Assembly (NCBI GenBank): GCA_016194285.1
Contig: JACQBZ010000003.1
Span: 1-40,198 of the forward strand
Reading direction: 5' to 3'
Source of the DNA: Nitrospirota bacterium
GTDB taxonomy: Bacteria; Nitrospirota; Nitrospiria; JACQBZ01
DNA length: 40,198 nucleotides
The position numbers and the translations under genes are program-made. Below the pieces are notes generated by a model. The model was not told the DNA's origin and searched no databases. It was given only the letters and a program-made list of their open reading frames with translations. Shown here in pieces: positions 9,101 to 16,413 of this stretch (the stretch's first letter is position 1; the number at the start of each line of letters is the position of its first letter).

Positions 9101-11199
9101 CGATGGTCTTCCTTGCGTGGTTCAAACATGAAGAACTCGACCACCGCAACCACTTTGTCTTGATCGAGGATAGGGATGGCCAGCCCCGCTCTCAGCCCGA
9201 CTTCGCTGGCGACCGGCGCACGTGGAAAATTGGTATCCTGGGTTACATCTTGAACCCAGGCCGGTTCCTTCGATGACCAGACACGCCCGGGAAGCCCCCG
9301 GCCCGGTGGAAACGTAAAACTTTCACTGAGCGCCCTGAATTTCTCCAGACCCCTTGCACTGCTGTGCCACGCCGGACTGCATTCGAGCAAGGTTCCGTCC
9401 GGGCGAGGGAACCACACCTGCCCTAGAATCCAGCCGGTCGCCTCACAAACCTTCTTCACTACAAGGACCAGTGCCGAATCAAGATCTTCGGCACTGCCGA
9501 CAACCAAGGTAATAGCCTGTAGGAGCCGACTCTCATCCTCCGCCCGCTTGCGCTCGGTGATGTCACGGAAACTCCAAACGCGTCCCACCGGTTGATCTTC
9601 GATTCGCTGAGGCTGTGAAAATCGTTCGAAGGTTCTCCCGTCTTTGAATTTTAGGACATCATAGCTTTCGGCTTCGGGTTGCGCGTACAGGTCTCTCACC
9701 TTCTGCAAAAATTGCTCCGGATTTTCGAGTTGCTCCAGAACCCAGATTAAGGCCTGTTCATCGCTCCGGCTGGAAAGGATTTCCGGGGGGATTTTCCACA
9801 TGCGCGCGAACTGTTGATTGAAGCTCACGATCTTTCCTTCGCGATCAACGACCAAGATTCCGTCCGTGGTGGATTCCAACGTGGCCCGAAGCAGGGAAAT
9901 AGAAACTTTCTGCTCCTTCTCCGCCTGCTTGCGCTCGGTGACGTCGCGGGCCACGCCGAAAAACCCGATCACCTTTCCGGTGTCACCGATCTGGGGCACG
10001 ACTTTGTCTTCCACCCATCGATATTCCCCCGTGTCTTTGTGTCGGAGACGATACTCTCGGACACCGGTCGCCTGATTCTCCAGGATGGCACGCGTCGATT
10101 CCGTCACGGTCTGTACATCCTCCGGGTGAATGATCCGGAGCCAGAGCCCTTCGTCGTCGATAAACTCATCCGAGTGATATCCTAAAATGTCCTCGGTCCG
10201 AGGGCTCACGAATTGGACCGTGCCCGCCAAGGGATCGTCCTCGATTTTGACCGAGTAAATAATTTCATCGATGTTGGTCAGGATCTTCCGAAGCTCTTCC
10301 TCGCTCCGCCGAAGCTGCTCTTCCGCCAACTTGCGGTCGGTGATATCCTGGGCCGTCCCATGCATCCGGATCGGCCGGCCCGCTTCATTTAGGATCACCT
10401 CGCCATCGGAATGAATCACATGAACGGTTTGATAGTTCCAAACGATACGGCAGTCAAAGCGGAAGGGTTTGTGATCGTTCATGGCCTTCTGAACGATCGT
10501 GTCGACATAACTCCGATCGCCGGGATGAACATAATTTAAAAATGTTTCATAGCTTACAATACCCTCTTGGGGTTTCAGGCCAAAAATTCGGAAAAGCTCA
10601 TCCGACCAGATGACAACGTTGGAGACGATATCCCAGTTCCAACTGCCTATATGGGCGATCTGTTGTGCCTGGGCCAGCTGGTGCTCGCTTTTCCTTAGTG
10701 CCTCCTCGGCTCTTGTCCGTTCGGTTGTATCGTGCGCGGTCACGAGCACACCGATGATTTCCCCATTCGCATCTCGAAACGGCCCGTACCGGACCGATAA
10801 GTAGCACGTTTCGCCAACGTCTTTCACGAAGAAGGGAATATCCACATGCGTTATAGTTTCACCGGCCAGGGCTTTTTTCAGACAATCCTGAACCTTCTCG
10901 ATGCTCTCTTTGGAAAGCGTATATCTTCCAGACCGCCGCTCCAGCGCCATGATTTCCTGGAAAGACTCACCTAAAACCTGATCTGCGCGCAAACCGGACA
11001 TCTTCTCCATAAACGGGTTCCACACCCGGCATCGGAACGCGCGGTCGTATACGATGATGCCTTCCTGAACGCTGGCTATAATTTGCTGGTTGACGTGGTC
11101 GGATACCTTGGAGCGCTTGTCCGTCGCGTCCCAGGTCGATTCGACGCGCTTATACTGCGCCCGAGATGGATCGGATGATTCTTTGGTTTTCTTGGGCAT
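6193..11199 (-). CDS. Multi-PAS/GAF sensor with GGDEF and EAL domains (c-di-GMP turnover)
   Basis: A giant 1668-residue soluble protein with no membrane helix, so probably a cytoplasmic sensor. Order: PAS1 (about 35-165), PAS2 (166-295), PAS3 (296-428), PAS4 (429-550), GAF (551-720), PAS5 (721-850), PAS6 (851-975), PAS7 (976-1105), PAS8 (1106-1225), GGDEF (about 1230-1390), EAL (about 1400-1655). Most PAS units end in the DITERK linker. The cyclase site is intact (RLGGDEF), and five residues before it is the product-inhibition I-site RESD. The EAL domain keeps [28 protein letters not shown] and AEGVE, so both synthesis and breakdown of cyclic di-GMP look possible. PAS3 and PAS5 share a near-identical 193-bp stretch. 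A promoter at 11300-11328 gives a leader of roughly 90 bases. The ribosome binding site is weak, so the exact start is not certain. Confidence 0.95.
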   Translation of the reverse strand: MPKKTKESSDPSRAQYKRVESTWDATDKRSKVSDHVNQQIIASVQEGIIVYDRAFRCRVWNPFMEKMSGLRADQVLGESFQEIMALERRSGRYTLSKESIEKVQDCLKKALAGETITHVDIPFFVKDVGETCYLSVRYGPFRDANGEIIGVLVTAHDTTERTRAEEALRKSEHQLAQAQQIAHIGSWNWDIVSNVVIWSDELFRIFGLKPQEGIVSYETFLNYVHPGDRSYVDTIVQKAMNDHKPFRFDCRIVWNYQTVHVIHSDGEVILNEAGRPIRMHGTAQDITDRKLAEEQLRRSEEELRKILTNIDEIIYSVKIEDDPLAGTVQFVSPRTEDILGYHSDEFIDDEGLWLRIIHPEDVQTVTESTRAILENQATGVREYRLRHKDTGEYRWVEDKVVPQIGDTGKVIGFFGVARDVTERKQAEKEQKVSISLLRATLESTTDGILVVDREGKIVSFNQQFARMWKIPPEILSSRSDEQALIWVLEQLENPEQFLQKVRDLYAQPEAESYDVLKFKDGRTFERFSQPQRIEDQPVGRVWSFRDITERKRAEDESRLLQAITLVVGSAEDLDSALVLVVKKVCEATGWILGQVWFPRPDGTLLECSPAWHSSARGLEKFRALSESFTFPPGRGLPGRVWSSKEPAWVQDVTQDTNFPRAPVASEVGLRAGLAIPILDQDKVVAVVEFFMFEPRKEDHRSIRTVSAVAAQVGSLIQRRRAESALQKSEEEYRKIVTNIHEIVYMIRIEDNPFSGKVLFVNGRTEDIIGYRPEEFIEDEGLWFRIRHPEDVPTVTESTRAILENQATGVREYRLRHKDTGEYRWVEDKVVPQIGDTGKVIGFFGVARDVTERKQAEETLKESEERYRNLFEKAHDMIQSVSSDGRFLYVNQAWSQTMGYTDEDLRTLTIFNILHHSCKADCMEVFRKVMSGEAQNNVRVTFIAKDGRPIEAEGNVSCRFLKDGVVASQGIFRDITERKRAEEALHESQRALSTLLSNLPGMVYRCRNDKDWTVEFASEGCFGLTGYQPSDLTSRKVSYGHDLVHPDDQEPVWNDVQAALREKRSFQLVYRIITANKKEKWVWEQGMGIFSSNGDLLALEGFITDISERRQAEEELKKSEAQNRALLNAMPDMMFQINREGIYLDFIPAKGMEPFVPPREFLAKSVRDVLPPDVAEPIMHYVHQALGTGETQIFEYPLLEKGNRRDYEARIVVSGENEVLAIVRDITERKTQAAALEYQALHDTLTDLPNRTLVLDRLRQAIHAAGREGKPLALLLMDLDRFKDVNDALGHHHGDLLLKQVGPRVLSVLRESDTVARLGGDEFAVLLPATDIDGATVTAQKILEALDRPFVVEGFFLEIGASIGIALFPEHGEDVDMLMRRADVAMYTAKQSGSGFAVYISEHDRHSPHRLALMGELRHAVERQEFVLYYQPKVDLKTRRTIGVEALIRWQHPQHGLIPPDQFITLAEHTGFIRPLTLWVLGDALRQWRTWHQAGIDLPVSVNLSARNLQDLQLPDQIAELVRTTEAAPSTLELEITESAIMADPARAMEILMRLRAMKIRFSIDDFGVGYSSLGYLKKLPVDEVKVDKSFVMGMTANADDAVIVRSTIDLAHNLGLKVVAEGVESREIWDRLVAMGCDAAQGHYLSRPIPAEEMTRWLSESPWGLKKN
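8632..8824. repeat. 193-bp near-identical internal repeat, copy 1 (PAS5)
   Basis: This stretch matches 9919-10111 with a single mismatch (8770 versus 10057). It encodes the C-terminal half of a PAS unit and its linker. Outside these limits the two PAS units differ freely, at both DNA and protein level. Confidence 0.95.
9919..10111. repeat. 193-bp near-identical internal repeat, copy 2 (PAS3)
   Basis: Direct copy of 8632-8824, 1287 bases apart (exactly 429 codons, so in frame). Recombination between the copies would delete 429 residues (one PAS set plus the GAF domain) without a frameshift. Confidence 0.95.
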
Positions 11200-11299
11200 G
11201 AAATTGGGCTCGCTTTGTGCGGCCAGATCTTACGCGCCTGCATGGCCGAGTTCGTCGCGACGATGCAGGGGGTGGCCAAGCTTCCCTCACAATAATTTA

Positions 11300-11328
11300 A
11301 ATATATCTCCAGATGCATGGCCTGTCAA
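11300..11328 (-). promoter_or_regulatory. Promoter of the GGDEF/EAL gene
   Basis: Minus strand: perfect -35 TTGACA (11323-11328), 17-base spacer, -10 TATATT (11300-11305). Of the 394 bases between the GGDEF/EAL start and the 28-residue ORF, this promoter and a plus-strand one at 11387 are the only clear signals. Confidence 0.65.
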
Positions 11329-11386
11329 TTGGGTCCTGGCCGTGCCATCACCCGTAACCGGCGGGGAAACTTCATCAAAACGATTA

Positions 11387-11415
11387 TTGACATGGGTCAA
11401 GGCTTATTCTATAGT
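11387..11415 (+). promoter_or_regulatory. Plus-strand promoter overlapping a TTGAC dyad
   Basis: -35 TTGACA (11387-11392), 17-base spacer, -10 TATAGT (11410-11415): a near-consensus promoter. The -35 lies in the dyad TTGAC-N4-GTCAA (11387-11400). No convincing gene follows directly. The transcript would run antisense through the 28-residue ORF and could reach the acetyltransferase at 11858. A 15-base tandem duplication (11548-11577) lies in between. Confidence 0.5.
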
Positions 11416-11593
11416 GACGAACGAATCGATATACCTGAAAGGGAGTCGTGTGGGCGCAACGGCCAGGGGCAGCCGCTACGCCGCCGATATCGGGATCCAG
11501 GCCAAGGATCAGACCTTATGGGTAAAATACTAAGAGGTTAGTCTTTGAAAGATGGATGGGGCAAAGATGGATGGGCACGGAAATCCAACACGA

Positions 11594-11680
11594 TTATTTA
11601 TTATCACTGCTGACCACACCGGCCATCACGAGCACGATAACTGCTACGATGAGAAGCAGCCAAAGAGGAAAATACGACAT
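11594..11680 (-). CDS. 28-residue single-pass membrane peptide
   Basis: Short ORF MSYFPLWLLLIVAVIVLVMA then GVVSSDNK: one transmembrane helix and a polar tail. It has a near-perfect ribosome binding site (GGAGGTG, 5 bases before the ATG) and a possible promoter at 11716-11744. Design and binding site closely resemble the 27-residue ORF at 2857, although the sequences are not clearly homologous. No terminator is apparent downstream. Function unknown. Confidence 0.62.
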   Translation of the reverse strand: MSYFPLWLLLIVAVIVLVMAGVVSSDNK

Positions 11681-11715
11681 GGGAACACCTCCTTTAAATG
11701 ATTTTTCTGCTTTTT

Positions 11716-11744
11716 ATCATGAGCTTTTGACCCAAATAAGTCAA
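11716..11744 (-). promoter_or_regulatory. Possible promoter of the 28-residue ORF
   Basis: Minus strand: -35 TTGACT (11739-11744), 17-base spacer, -10 CATGAT (11716-11721, moderate). The -35 is one arm of the dyad TTGAC-N8-GTCAA (11727-11744), similar to the dyad at the 11387 promoter. Confidence 0.42.
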
Positions 11745-11790
11745 GGCCAATCTTGTCTGCCTGCCCTCGGCGGTGTGCAGCCGATGGGCA

Positions 11791-11837
11791 TGCTGCGGTT
11801 CGCAGCAGACATGTGGAGGGGGCGACGCTAGCCCCTA
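11791..11837 (+). repeat. Stem-loop repeat, copy C, upstream of the acetyltransferase
   Basis: A hairpin (TGCTGCG-GTT-CGCAGCA, 11791-11807) is followed by a core GGAGGGGGCGACGC-T-AGCCCCTA (11816-11836) that matches copies at 13401 and 24731. In the core, GGGGC can pair with GCCCC. It ends a few bases before the ribosome binding site (CAGGAG) of the gene starting at 11858. The hairpin sequence differs from that in the other copies, but its place is the same. Confidence 0.7.
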
Positions 11838-11857
11838 TCAATCAGGAGAAACGATCT

Positions 11858-12274
11858 ATGGCCGTAATGATTAGGGAAGGACAGGATCTCGATATCCAGC
11901 AGATCCAGTCCCTGTATCATCATGCCCCGTGGGCGAAGGGCCGTGGTCTCGACGGAATCAAGCGGATGCTGGAAAACACGGATTATGTTTTTTCGGCCTG
12001 GGACGGCCCGCGGTTGATCGGATTCGCACGCATCCTGACCGATCGCATCTATCGCGCGACGCTTTGGGACGTGGTCGTCCATCCCGACTATCAAGGCCAG
12101 GGAGTGGGAGAGGCCTTGATCAAAACGATTCTGTCTCACCCCGTTCTATCCAAGGTTCAGAAATTCTGGTTGAACACGCGAGACAAGCAGGCCTTCTACG
12201 AGCGGTTCGGTTTTGTCCGAAGCGATCAGGGAATGGTAAGGGATCGCGCCACAAAGGGAGACTGCTGTGATTAA
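11858..12274 (+). CDS. GNAT-family N-acetyltransferase
   Basis: A 138-residue protein of typical GNAT size that uses acetyl-CoA to acetylate an amine. Motif A, the acetyl-CoA pyrophosphate loop, is clear: VVVHPDYQGQGVGEALI (about residues 73-89). The beta4 strand (DVVV) precedes it, and the end ARDKQAFYERFGF-like (TRDKQAFYERFGF) matches the family. The ATG at 11858 has an AGGAG site 8 bases upstream; an in-frame start further upstream would read through the stem-loop repeat, so it is unlikely. Its stop overlaps the next gene by 8 bases, suggesting an operon. The substrate cannot be told. Confidence 0.88.
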   Translation: MAVMIREGQDLDIQQIQSLYHHAPWAKGRGLDGIKRMLENTDYVFSAWDGPRLIGFARILTDRIYRATLWDVVVHPDYQGQGVGEALIKTILSHPVLSKVQKFWLNTRDKQAFYERFGFVRSDQGMVRDRATKGDCCD

Positions 12275-13400
12275 TTCAGAGCGGATGATCGACACCTTTA
12301 TTACATTGGTCCAGATCGACAGCCTTTCCCGCGAAGAAGGGAAGATCGCGGAACGATTGGTCCGCGAGCTGAAATCTTTGGAGGGCGAGGTTTACATTGA
12401 CGACGCCGGGGCCAAGGTCGGCGGAGACAGCGGAAACATCGTGGCCCGTTTTCCGGGCAGCAAGTCCGGCGAACCAATTCTGCTGTCGGCTCACATGGAC
12501 ACCGTTGTTCCGGGCCGCGGAATCAAACCGATTCGCGAGCCGGACCGGATCCGGACCGACGGCACGACGATCCTTGGCGCGGACGATAAATCCGGAATCG
12601 CGATCATCTTAGAAGTCCTCTCGGTCGTCAACGAACGGAGGATCCCCCACCCGCCGGTCGAGGTGGTTTTTACGATCTGCGAAGAGGCCGGCCTGGTCGG
12701 GGCCAAGCACTTGGATGTCCGATCGCTGAAGTCCCGCCATGGATTGGTTCTGGACAGTTGTCCGGCCGACTCGCTTTTTACCCGGGGTCCGGCGGCGGAT
12801 AAACTCGAATTCACGGTTCATGGGTTGGCCGCGCATGCCGGCGTCTGTCCGGAAGATGGGCTCAACGCGATCAAGATCGCGGCCGAGGCGATCGCCCGGA
12901 TGCAACTGGGCCGGATCGATGCCGAAACGACCGCGAACCTCGGCCTGATCCAGGGCGGAAGCGCGGTCAACATCGTTCCGGATCGTGTCATCGTTCGAGG
13001 CGAAGCCCGAAGCCACGATGAATCCAAGCTCGCGGCTCAGTCGTCTCACATGGCGGAATGTTTCCAGGCGGCCGTCCGGAGGCATCGGGTCGTGAAGGAT
13101 GGACGGGAAGTTCATGCCAAGGTGGAGGAGAAGATCAAGCGGGATTATCCGCGGATGACCCTGGGCGAGGACGCGCCGATCGTCAAATGGGTCATGGCCG
13201 CCGCAACGAAGGTGAACGTTCCGATCGCCTGCCGGAAAACCGGCGGGGGATGCGACGCCAATGTCTTCAACGGACACGGGCTGAACGTGGCGAACCTCGG
13301 CACCGGCATGCGCGAGATCCATACCGTCCACGAGCATCTTCTCCTGAACGAATTTCAACAGACGGCTCGGGTCGTGCTGGAAGTCCTCCGCGCCGCTTAG
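12267..13400 (+). CDS. M20-family metallopeptidase (PepT-like)
   Basis: A 377-residue di-zinc amidohydrolase/peptidase. Visible metal-site motifs: LLSAHMDTVVPG (H76, D78), LGADDKSG (bridging D106) and CEEAGLVGAKHLD (catalytic and ligand E139/E140), plus a final H near HTVHEHL. The central part with AAHAGVCPEDGLNAI is the dimerisation (lid) domain. The overall pattern is closest to tripeptide aminopeptidase PepT and its relatives; the true substrate is unknown. The start codon is GTG at 12267 with AAAGGGAG upstream, inside the end of the acetyltransferase gene. Confidence 0.92.
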   Translation: MINSERMIDTFITLVQIDSLSREEGKIAERLVRELKSLEGEVYIDDAGAKVGGDSGNIVARFPGSKSGEPILLSAHMDTVVPGRGIKPIREPDRIRTDGTTILGADDKSGIAIILEVLSVVNERRIPHPPVEVVFTICEEAGLVGAKHLDVRSLKSRHGLVLDSCPADSLFTRGPAADKLEFTVHGLAAHAGVCPEDGLNAIKIAAEAIARMQLGRIDAETTANLGLIQGGSAVNIVPDRVIVRGEARSHDESKLAAQSSHMAECFQAAVRRHRVVKDGREVHAKVEEKIKRDYPRMTLGEDAPIVKWVMAAATKVNVPIACRKTGGGCDANVFNGHGLNVANLGTGMREIHTVHEHLLLNEFQQTARVVLEVLRAA

Positions 13401-13478
13401 ATATCCAGCGAGCAAGGCGAGCGAGAGGGGGAGGCTCCATCCGGCTTCGCCGGTGGAGGGGGCGACGCGAGCCCCTAC
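13401..13478 (+). repeat. Stem-loop repeat, copy A
   Basis: About 78 bases starting directly after the stop codon of the peptidase gene and ending just before the ribosome binding site (AAGGAG) of the flavin reductase. It matches copy B (24731-24809, opposite strand) with only a 2-base indel and two substitutions. It contains the hairpin CTCCATCCGGC-TTC-GCCGGTGGAG (one bulge) and a second small stem GGGGC/GCCCC. It sits in the same sense relative to the downstream gene as copies B and C. Confidence 0.9.
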
Positions 13479-13493
13479 AAATAAGGAGCCTTT

Positions 13494-14096
13494 ATGGAAA
13501 TCGATCCGAAGCAGCTCAGTCCTTCCCAGGCCTATGACCTGATGATCAGCATCATCGTCCCGCGGCCGATCGCGTTCATCTCGACCTTGAGTCCCGAAGG
13601 GCTTCCGAATGCCGCCCCGTTCTCGTTTTTCAACGGGATCTCGACCGATCCGCCCCTGGTGGCGATTTCGATCGCGCGGCGCGGAAACGAGAAGAAGGGT
13701 ACGTTGCGGAATATCGAAGCAACCGGCGAGTTTGTGGTAAACATCGTGGACGAGGATCTAGCACAAGGAATGAACCGCGCCTCGGGCAATTATCCCCCGG
13801 ATACCAACAAGTTTGAGGCGGCCGGACTTACGGCAAAGCCCAGCGTCAAGGTCAAGCCTCCTCGAATCGGCGAGGCCCCGATCAGCCTGGAATGCCGGCT
13901 CGTGCAGGTCTTGCCGCTTCCGGAATCAAAGGATGCCCTGATCATCGGCCGGGTTGTTTACATTTATTTGAAGGATGATCTCTGGAGCAACGGCAGCGTT
14001 GATCCGGCTCGTCTTCGCGCCATCGGCCGGCTTGGACAATCCAACTATTGCCGCATCCGAGAGACCTTCAGCCTCGAACGTCCGCAGACGGGGTGA
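13494..14096 (+). CDS. Flavin reductase-like FMN-binding protein
   Basis: A 200-residue split-barrel flavoprotein of the flavin reductase-like family, which binds FMN and reduces it or uses it for redox chemistry. Family features are IIVPRPIAFISTLSPEGLPN (about residues 18-37), NAAPFSFFNGISTDPPL and GEFVVNIV. The size is right for the long subfamily (about 200 residues). The ATG at 13494 has AAGGAG 8 bases upstream, after repeat A. It is the last gene of the acetyltransferase-peptidase-reductase cluster and faces the Nudix gene with an 8-base gap. Confidence 0.88.
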   Translation: MEIDPKQLSPSQAYDLMISIIVPRPIAFISTLSPEGLPNAAPFSFFNGISTDPPLVAISIARRGNEKKGTLRNIEATGEFVVNIVDEDLAQGMNRASGNYPPDTNKFEAAGLTAKPSVKVKPPRIGEAPISLECRLVQVLPLPESKDALIIGRVVYIYLKDDLWSNGSVDPARLRAIGRLGQSNYCRIRETFSLERPQTG

Positions 14097-14104
14097 TCTC
14101 GTTT

Positions 14105-14647
14105 TCAGACCTTCTTGACGCGGTGCTGATACCATAACACGGCCAGCATCGTCTTGCTGTCCACAATCTCGCCGTTCACGGCCAGGCGGTACAATTCATC
14201 AAACGGCATCCGCACCCGCTCGATGAACTCGCCGTCATCCGGAAGAAGCGACGAATCCTTCACAAGCTCCGTCCCCAGATAGATCTCGATGTTGCCGGTT
14301 GAAAACCCGACTGAGTGGTAATATCGGAAGAGCCATTCCATTTTAATCGGCCGAACGCCGGTCTCCTCTTCGCATTCCCGCCGTCCGGTCTCTTCCTTGG
14401 ATTCGCCGGGGTTGATGATCCCGGCCGGGATCTCGAGGATCACCCGACCGATCGCCTGCCGGTACTGGCGGACGAGATGGACCGTTCCGTCAACGTCGAT
14501 CGGAAGCACCCCGACCGCATCCGGCGGCCGGACAATCTCCCGGACCGCCTCCCGACCATCGGGAAGCCGAACGATCCGCTCTTCAGCTTTTACGTATTTC
14601 CCGTTATAAACCGTTTTCGTATGGAGCAATGTTTCCTCGAGAGACAT
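14105..14647 (-). CDS. Nudix hydrolase (ADP-ribose pyrophosphatase type)
   Basis: A 180-residue Nudix enzyme. The Nudix box G-x5-E-x7-RE-U-x-EE-x-G-U is complete: GIINPGE, seven residues, then RECEEETGV (about residues 78-100). The preceding IPAGIINPGE and the 180-residue length are typical of ADP-sugar pyrophosphatases, which clear ADP-ribose. An in-frame GTG at 14659 exists, but the ATG at 14647 has a GAGG site 6 bases upstream and follows the glutaredoxin stop directly. It is probably co-transcribed with the glutaredoxin. Confidence 0.92.
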   Translation of the reverse strand: MSLEETLLHTKTVYNGKYVKAEERIVRLPDGREAVREIVRPPDAVGVLPIDVDGTVHLVRQYRQAIGRVILEIPAGIINPGESKEETGRRECEEETGVRPIKMEWLFRYYHSVGFSTGNIEIYLGTELVKDSSLLPDDGEFIERVRMPFDELYRLAVNGEIVDSKTMLAVLWYQHRVKKV

Positions 14648-14655
14648 TCGACGCC

Positions 14656-14895
14656 TCACTTTAATCCGCCGTTTCGAATCAGATCGAAAAGCTCATCGTC
14701 CTGGCCGATATATTTTCCGTCCACGAAAATCTGGGGAACGGTCCATTCCCCGGTTTTTTCAACCAGATCTTCCCGGACCTCGGGCGTCTGCGAGATGTCA
14801 ATCTCTTCGTAGGAGATCCCTTCCTGATCAAGCAACCGCTTGGCCCGGACGCAGGAACCACAATACCTCGTCGTGTAAATCTGTACGGTTGGCAC
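14656..14895 (-). CDS. Glutaredoxin-like protein
   Basis: A 79-residue thioredoxin-fold protein starting PTVQIYTTRYCGSC after the initiator. The redox motif is CGSC in place of the usual CPYC, with VPQIFVDGKYIGQDDEL giving the cis-proline and glutathione-binding region. It reduces disulfides or glutathionylated proteins. I chose the GTG at 14895 because AAGGAG lies 8 bases upstream and the resulting length is normal; the in-frame ATG at 14928 would add 11 non-conserved residues. It precedes the Nudix gene in one unit. Confidence 0.9.
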   Translation of the reverse strand: MPTVQIYTTRYCGSCVRAKRLLDQEGISYEEIDISQTPEVREDLVEKTGEWTVPQIFVDGKYIGQDDELFDLIRNGGLK

Positions 14896-15013
14896 CCTCA
14901 ATACTCCTTCGTTCAAATACATCTGCATTTATATTTGTATTGTAACATACGCAGAATCCCCGTGTCAGTCCTGTATTGATCATAGGGACTCTCACCCCGG
15001 GCGGGTTGCAATA

Positions 15014-15667
15014 TTACGATGCGAAGGGTTCCTGAAGGGGAATGCGGGAAAGGATCTCCTCGGGCAGCGGATCAAACGGACCGGGATAAGGACGCCCGGC
15101 TTGGTGAAAAGCCTCCTCCGTCATCTGGTTGATCGCCGCGATCGAACGGTTCATGTCCCGTGCATGATGGGAAGGCGTATAAAGAAGAAGATCGTAGCCC
15201 GCGATCAGATTGAAGGCCGGATAGACGCTGTTTTGAAACGCGACCTGGGCCACCTCCGACCATTCCCGGCCGATCTTCTCACCGAAGGTCTCGAGCTGCA
15301 GCCCTTTGACCACGGCGATGATCGGCAGAATCCCGAGTCGCGGCCGCGACCCGAGATCCTCTTCGTCCGACGCCGGCCCCATCGGAATGGAGCCGGGGCG
15401 TGAAAACATCTCGGCCAGCCGACCGGGAGAATCTTTAAGTCCCCACTCCAGATACTCGCGATAGGAAAGAACGCGATCGGCCGGGATGATTTCTTGTTCG
15501 AGTTGCAGCCGCAAAGCGGCGCGGAGTTTGGCCGGATCTTCAAACGGCCGACGGAAATCCCGGCCCTCGCGCTGAAAACCGTACAGGGCCGTCATCACGA
15601 TCGCCAGCGGAACCGCGTGCGGCGCCTTGGGCCCTTTTTTGACCTTTTTACGTATTTTTTGGACCAT
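15014..15667 (-). CDS. Conserved-looking protein of unknown function
   Basis: A 217-residue protein I do not recognise. It starts very basic (KIRKKVKKGPKAP), has one moderately hydrophobic early segment (AVPLAIVMTALYGF), and is then soluble and mixed helical. It has no signal peptide and no known catalytic motif. A histidine pair occurs in LLYTPSHHARDMN near residue 165. It lies 25 bases downstream of pyrE on the same strand, so it may be co-transcribed. The ATG at 15667 lacks a good ribosome binding site. Coding is supported by its length and by codon use like its neighbours. Confidence 0.7.
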   Translation of the reverse strand: MVQKIRKKVKKGPKAPHAVPLAIVMTALYGFQREGRDFRRPFEDPAKLRAALRLQLEQEIIPADRVLSYREYLEWGLKDSPGRLAEMFSRPGSIPMGPASDEEDLGSRPRLGILPIIAVVKGLQLETFGEKIGREWSEVAQVAFQNSVYPAFNLIAGYDLLLYTPSHHARDMNRSIAAINQMTEEAFHQAGRPYPGPFDPLPEEILSRIPLQEPFAS

Positions 15668-15692
15668 TATAATTGGGGCTTGTGCGCTTGTT

Positions 15693-16271
15693 TCACGCCT
15701 TCAGCAGGTCCTCGACCGTGAAGAGGCTTTCGACGGTGTATCCCAGGCCCTCCAGGTATTGACGCCCGCCTTCCTTTCGATCGACCAGGGCGATGACCTT
15801 CACAACAGTGCACCCGGCCCCTTTTAAGACGTTGATCGTCCGCTCGGTGGCCCGACCGGCGGTGAGGACATCGTCCACCACCACGACGCGCGCCTTCGTC
15901 GGAAGATTCCCTTCGATGTAGGCCTGAGGACCGCCGGATGGCACAAACGGTTTTGGCTCTTTGCGTATGATGAAGGCCGGGATCGAGCGCTGCTCCCCGT
16001 AACTCAAAACCGAAACGGCCGTGGCGATCGGATCGGCCCCCAGCGTCATTCCTCCGATCGCGTCCACTTCCAGATTCGAAATCGCGTCCAGGATCAACTG
16101 TCCAACCAGAAAAGCGCCCTCAAAATCAAGCGTGACCTTTTTGCAGTCGATGTAGAAGTGGCTTTTTCTTCCGGAGGAAAACGTGAAGATCGGTTCGGTG
16201 TTGTAAACGAACGAGCTGCGGAGTTTTGTCAAGAGACGCTGGCGGAAGTTGACGCGTTCCTGTTTATCCAT
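15693..16271 (-). CDS. pyrE: Orotate phosphoribosyltransferase
   Basis: A 192-residue enzyme joining orotate and PRPP to orotidine 5'-phosphate in pyrimidine synthesis. The PRPP-binding loop VVVVDDVLTAGRAT is clear (about residues 124-137). FTFSSGRKSHFYIDCKKVTL near the N-terminus and GGMTLGADPIATAV are typical of PyrE. No ribosome binding site precedes the ATG at 16271. Instead a -10 box ends 7 bases upstream, so the message is probably leaderless. Reading further upstream gives only non-conserved sequence. Confidence 0.93.
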   Translation of the reverse strand: MDKQERVNFRQRLLTKLRSSFVYNTEPIFTFSSGRKSHFYIDCKKVTLDFEGAFLVGQLILDAISNLEVDAIGGMTLGADPIATAVSVLSYGEQRSIPAFIIRKEPKPFVPSGGPQAYIEGNLPTKARVVVVDDVLTAGRATERTINVLKGAGCTVVKVIALVDRKEGGRQYLEGLGYTVESLFTVEDLLKA

Positions 16272-16278
16272 AATCTTT

Positions 16279-16307
16279 ATAATAGTTGAGACGTCCTGGA
16301 AATGCAA
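16279..16307 (-). promoter_or_regulatory. Promoter placing pyrE transcription start at its start codon
   Basis: Minus strand: -35 TTGCAT (16302-16307), 17-base spacer, -10 TATTAT (16279-16284). Only 7 bases separate the -10 from the ATG, so the predicted first transcribed base is at or next to the A of the ATG. Confidence 0.55.
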
Positions 16308-16346
16308 ATCGTCCTCCGGCCTTGGCCATACGGGGTGACCTGTTTT

Positions 16347-16375
16347 TTGACTTTTGCTGCACATCGACGTAATAT
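16347..16375 (+). promoter_or_regulatory. Promoter of the esterase gene
   Basis: -35 TTGACT (16347-16352), 17-base spacer, -10 TAATAT (16370-16375). It is divergent from the pyrE promoter and lies about 40 bases upstream of the ATG at 16414. Confidence 0.6.
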
Positions 16376-16413
16376 GACAACGTTGCAGAAAACCGACGGA
16401 GCGGATCACGGGT

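Noticed and set aside
11450-11533. 27-codon plus-strand ORF from a GTG behind the 11387 promoter
   Set aside because: GGAG lies only about 4 bases from the GTG, the product matches nothing recognisable, and there is no other support for translation.
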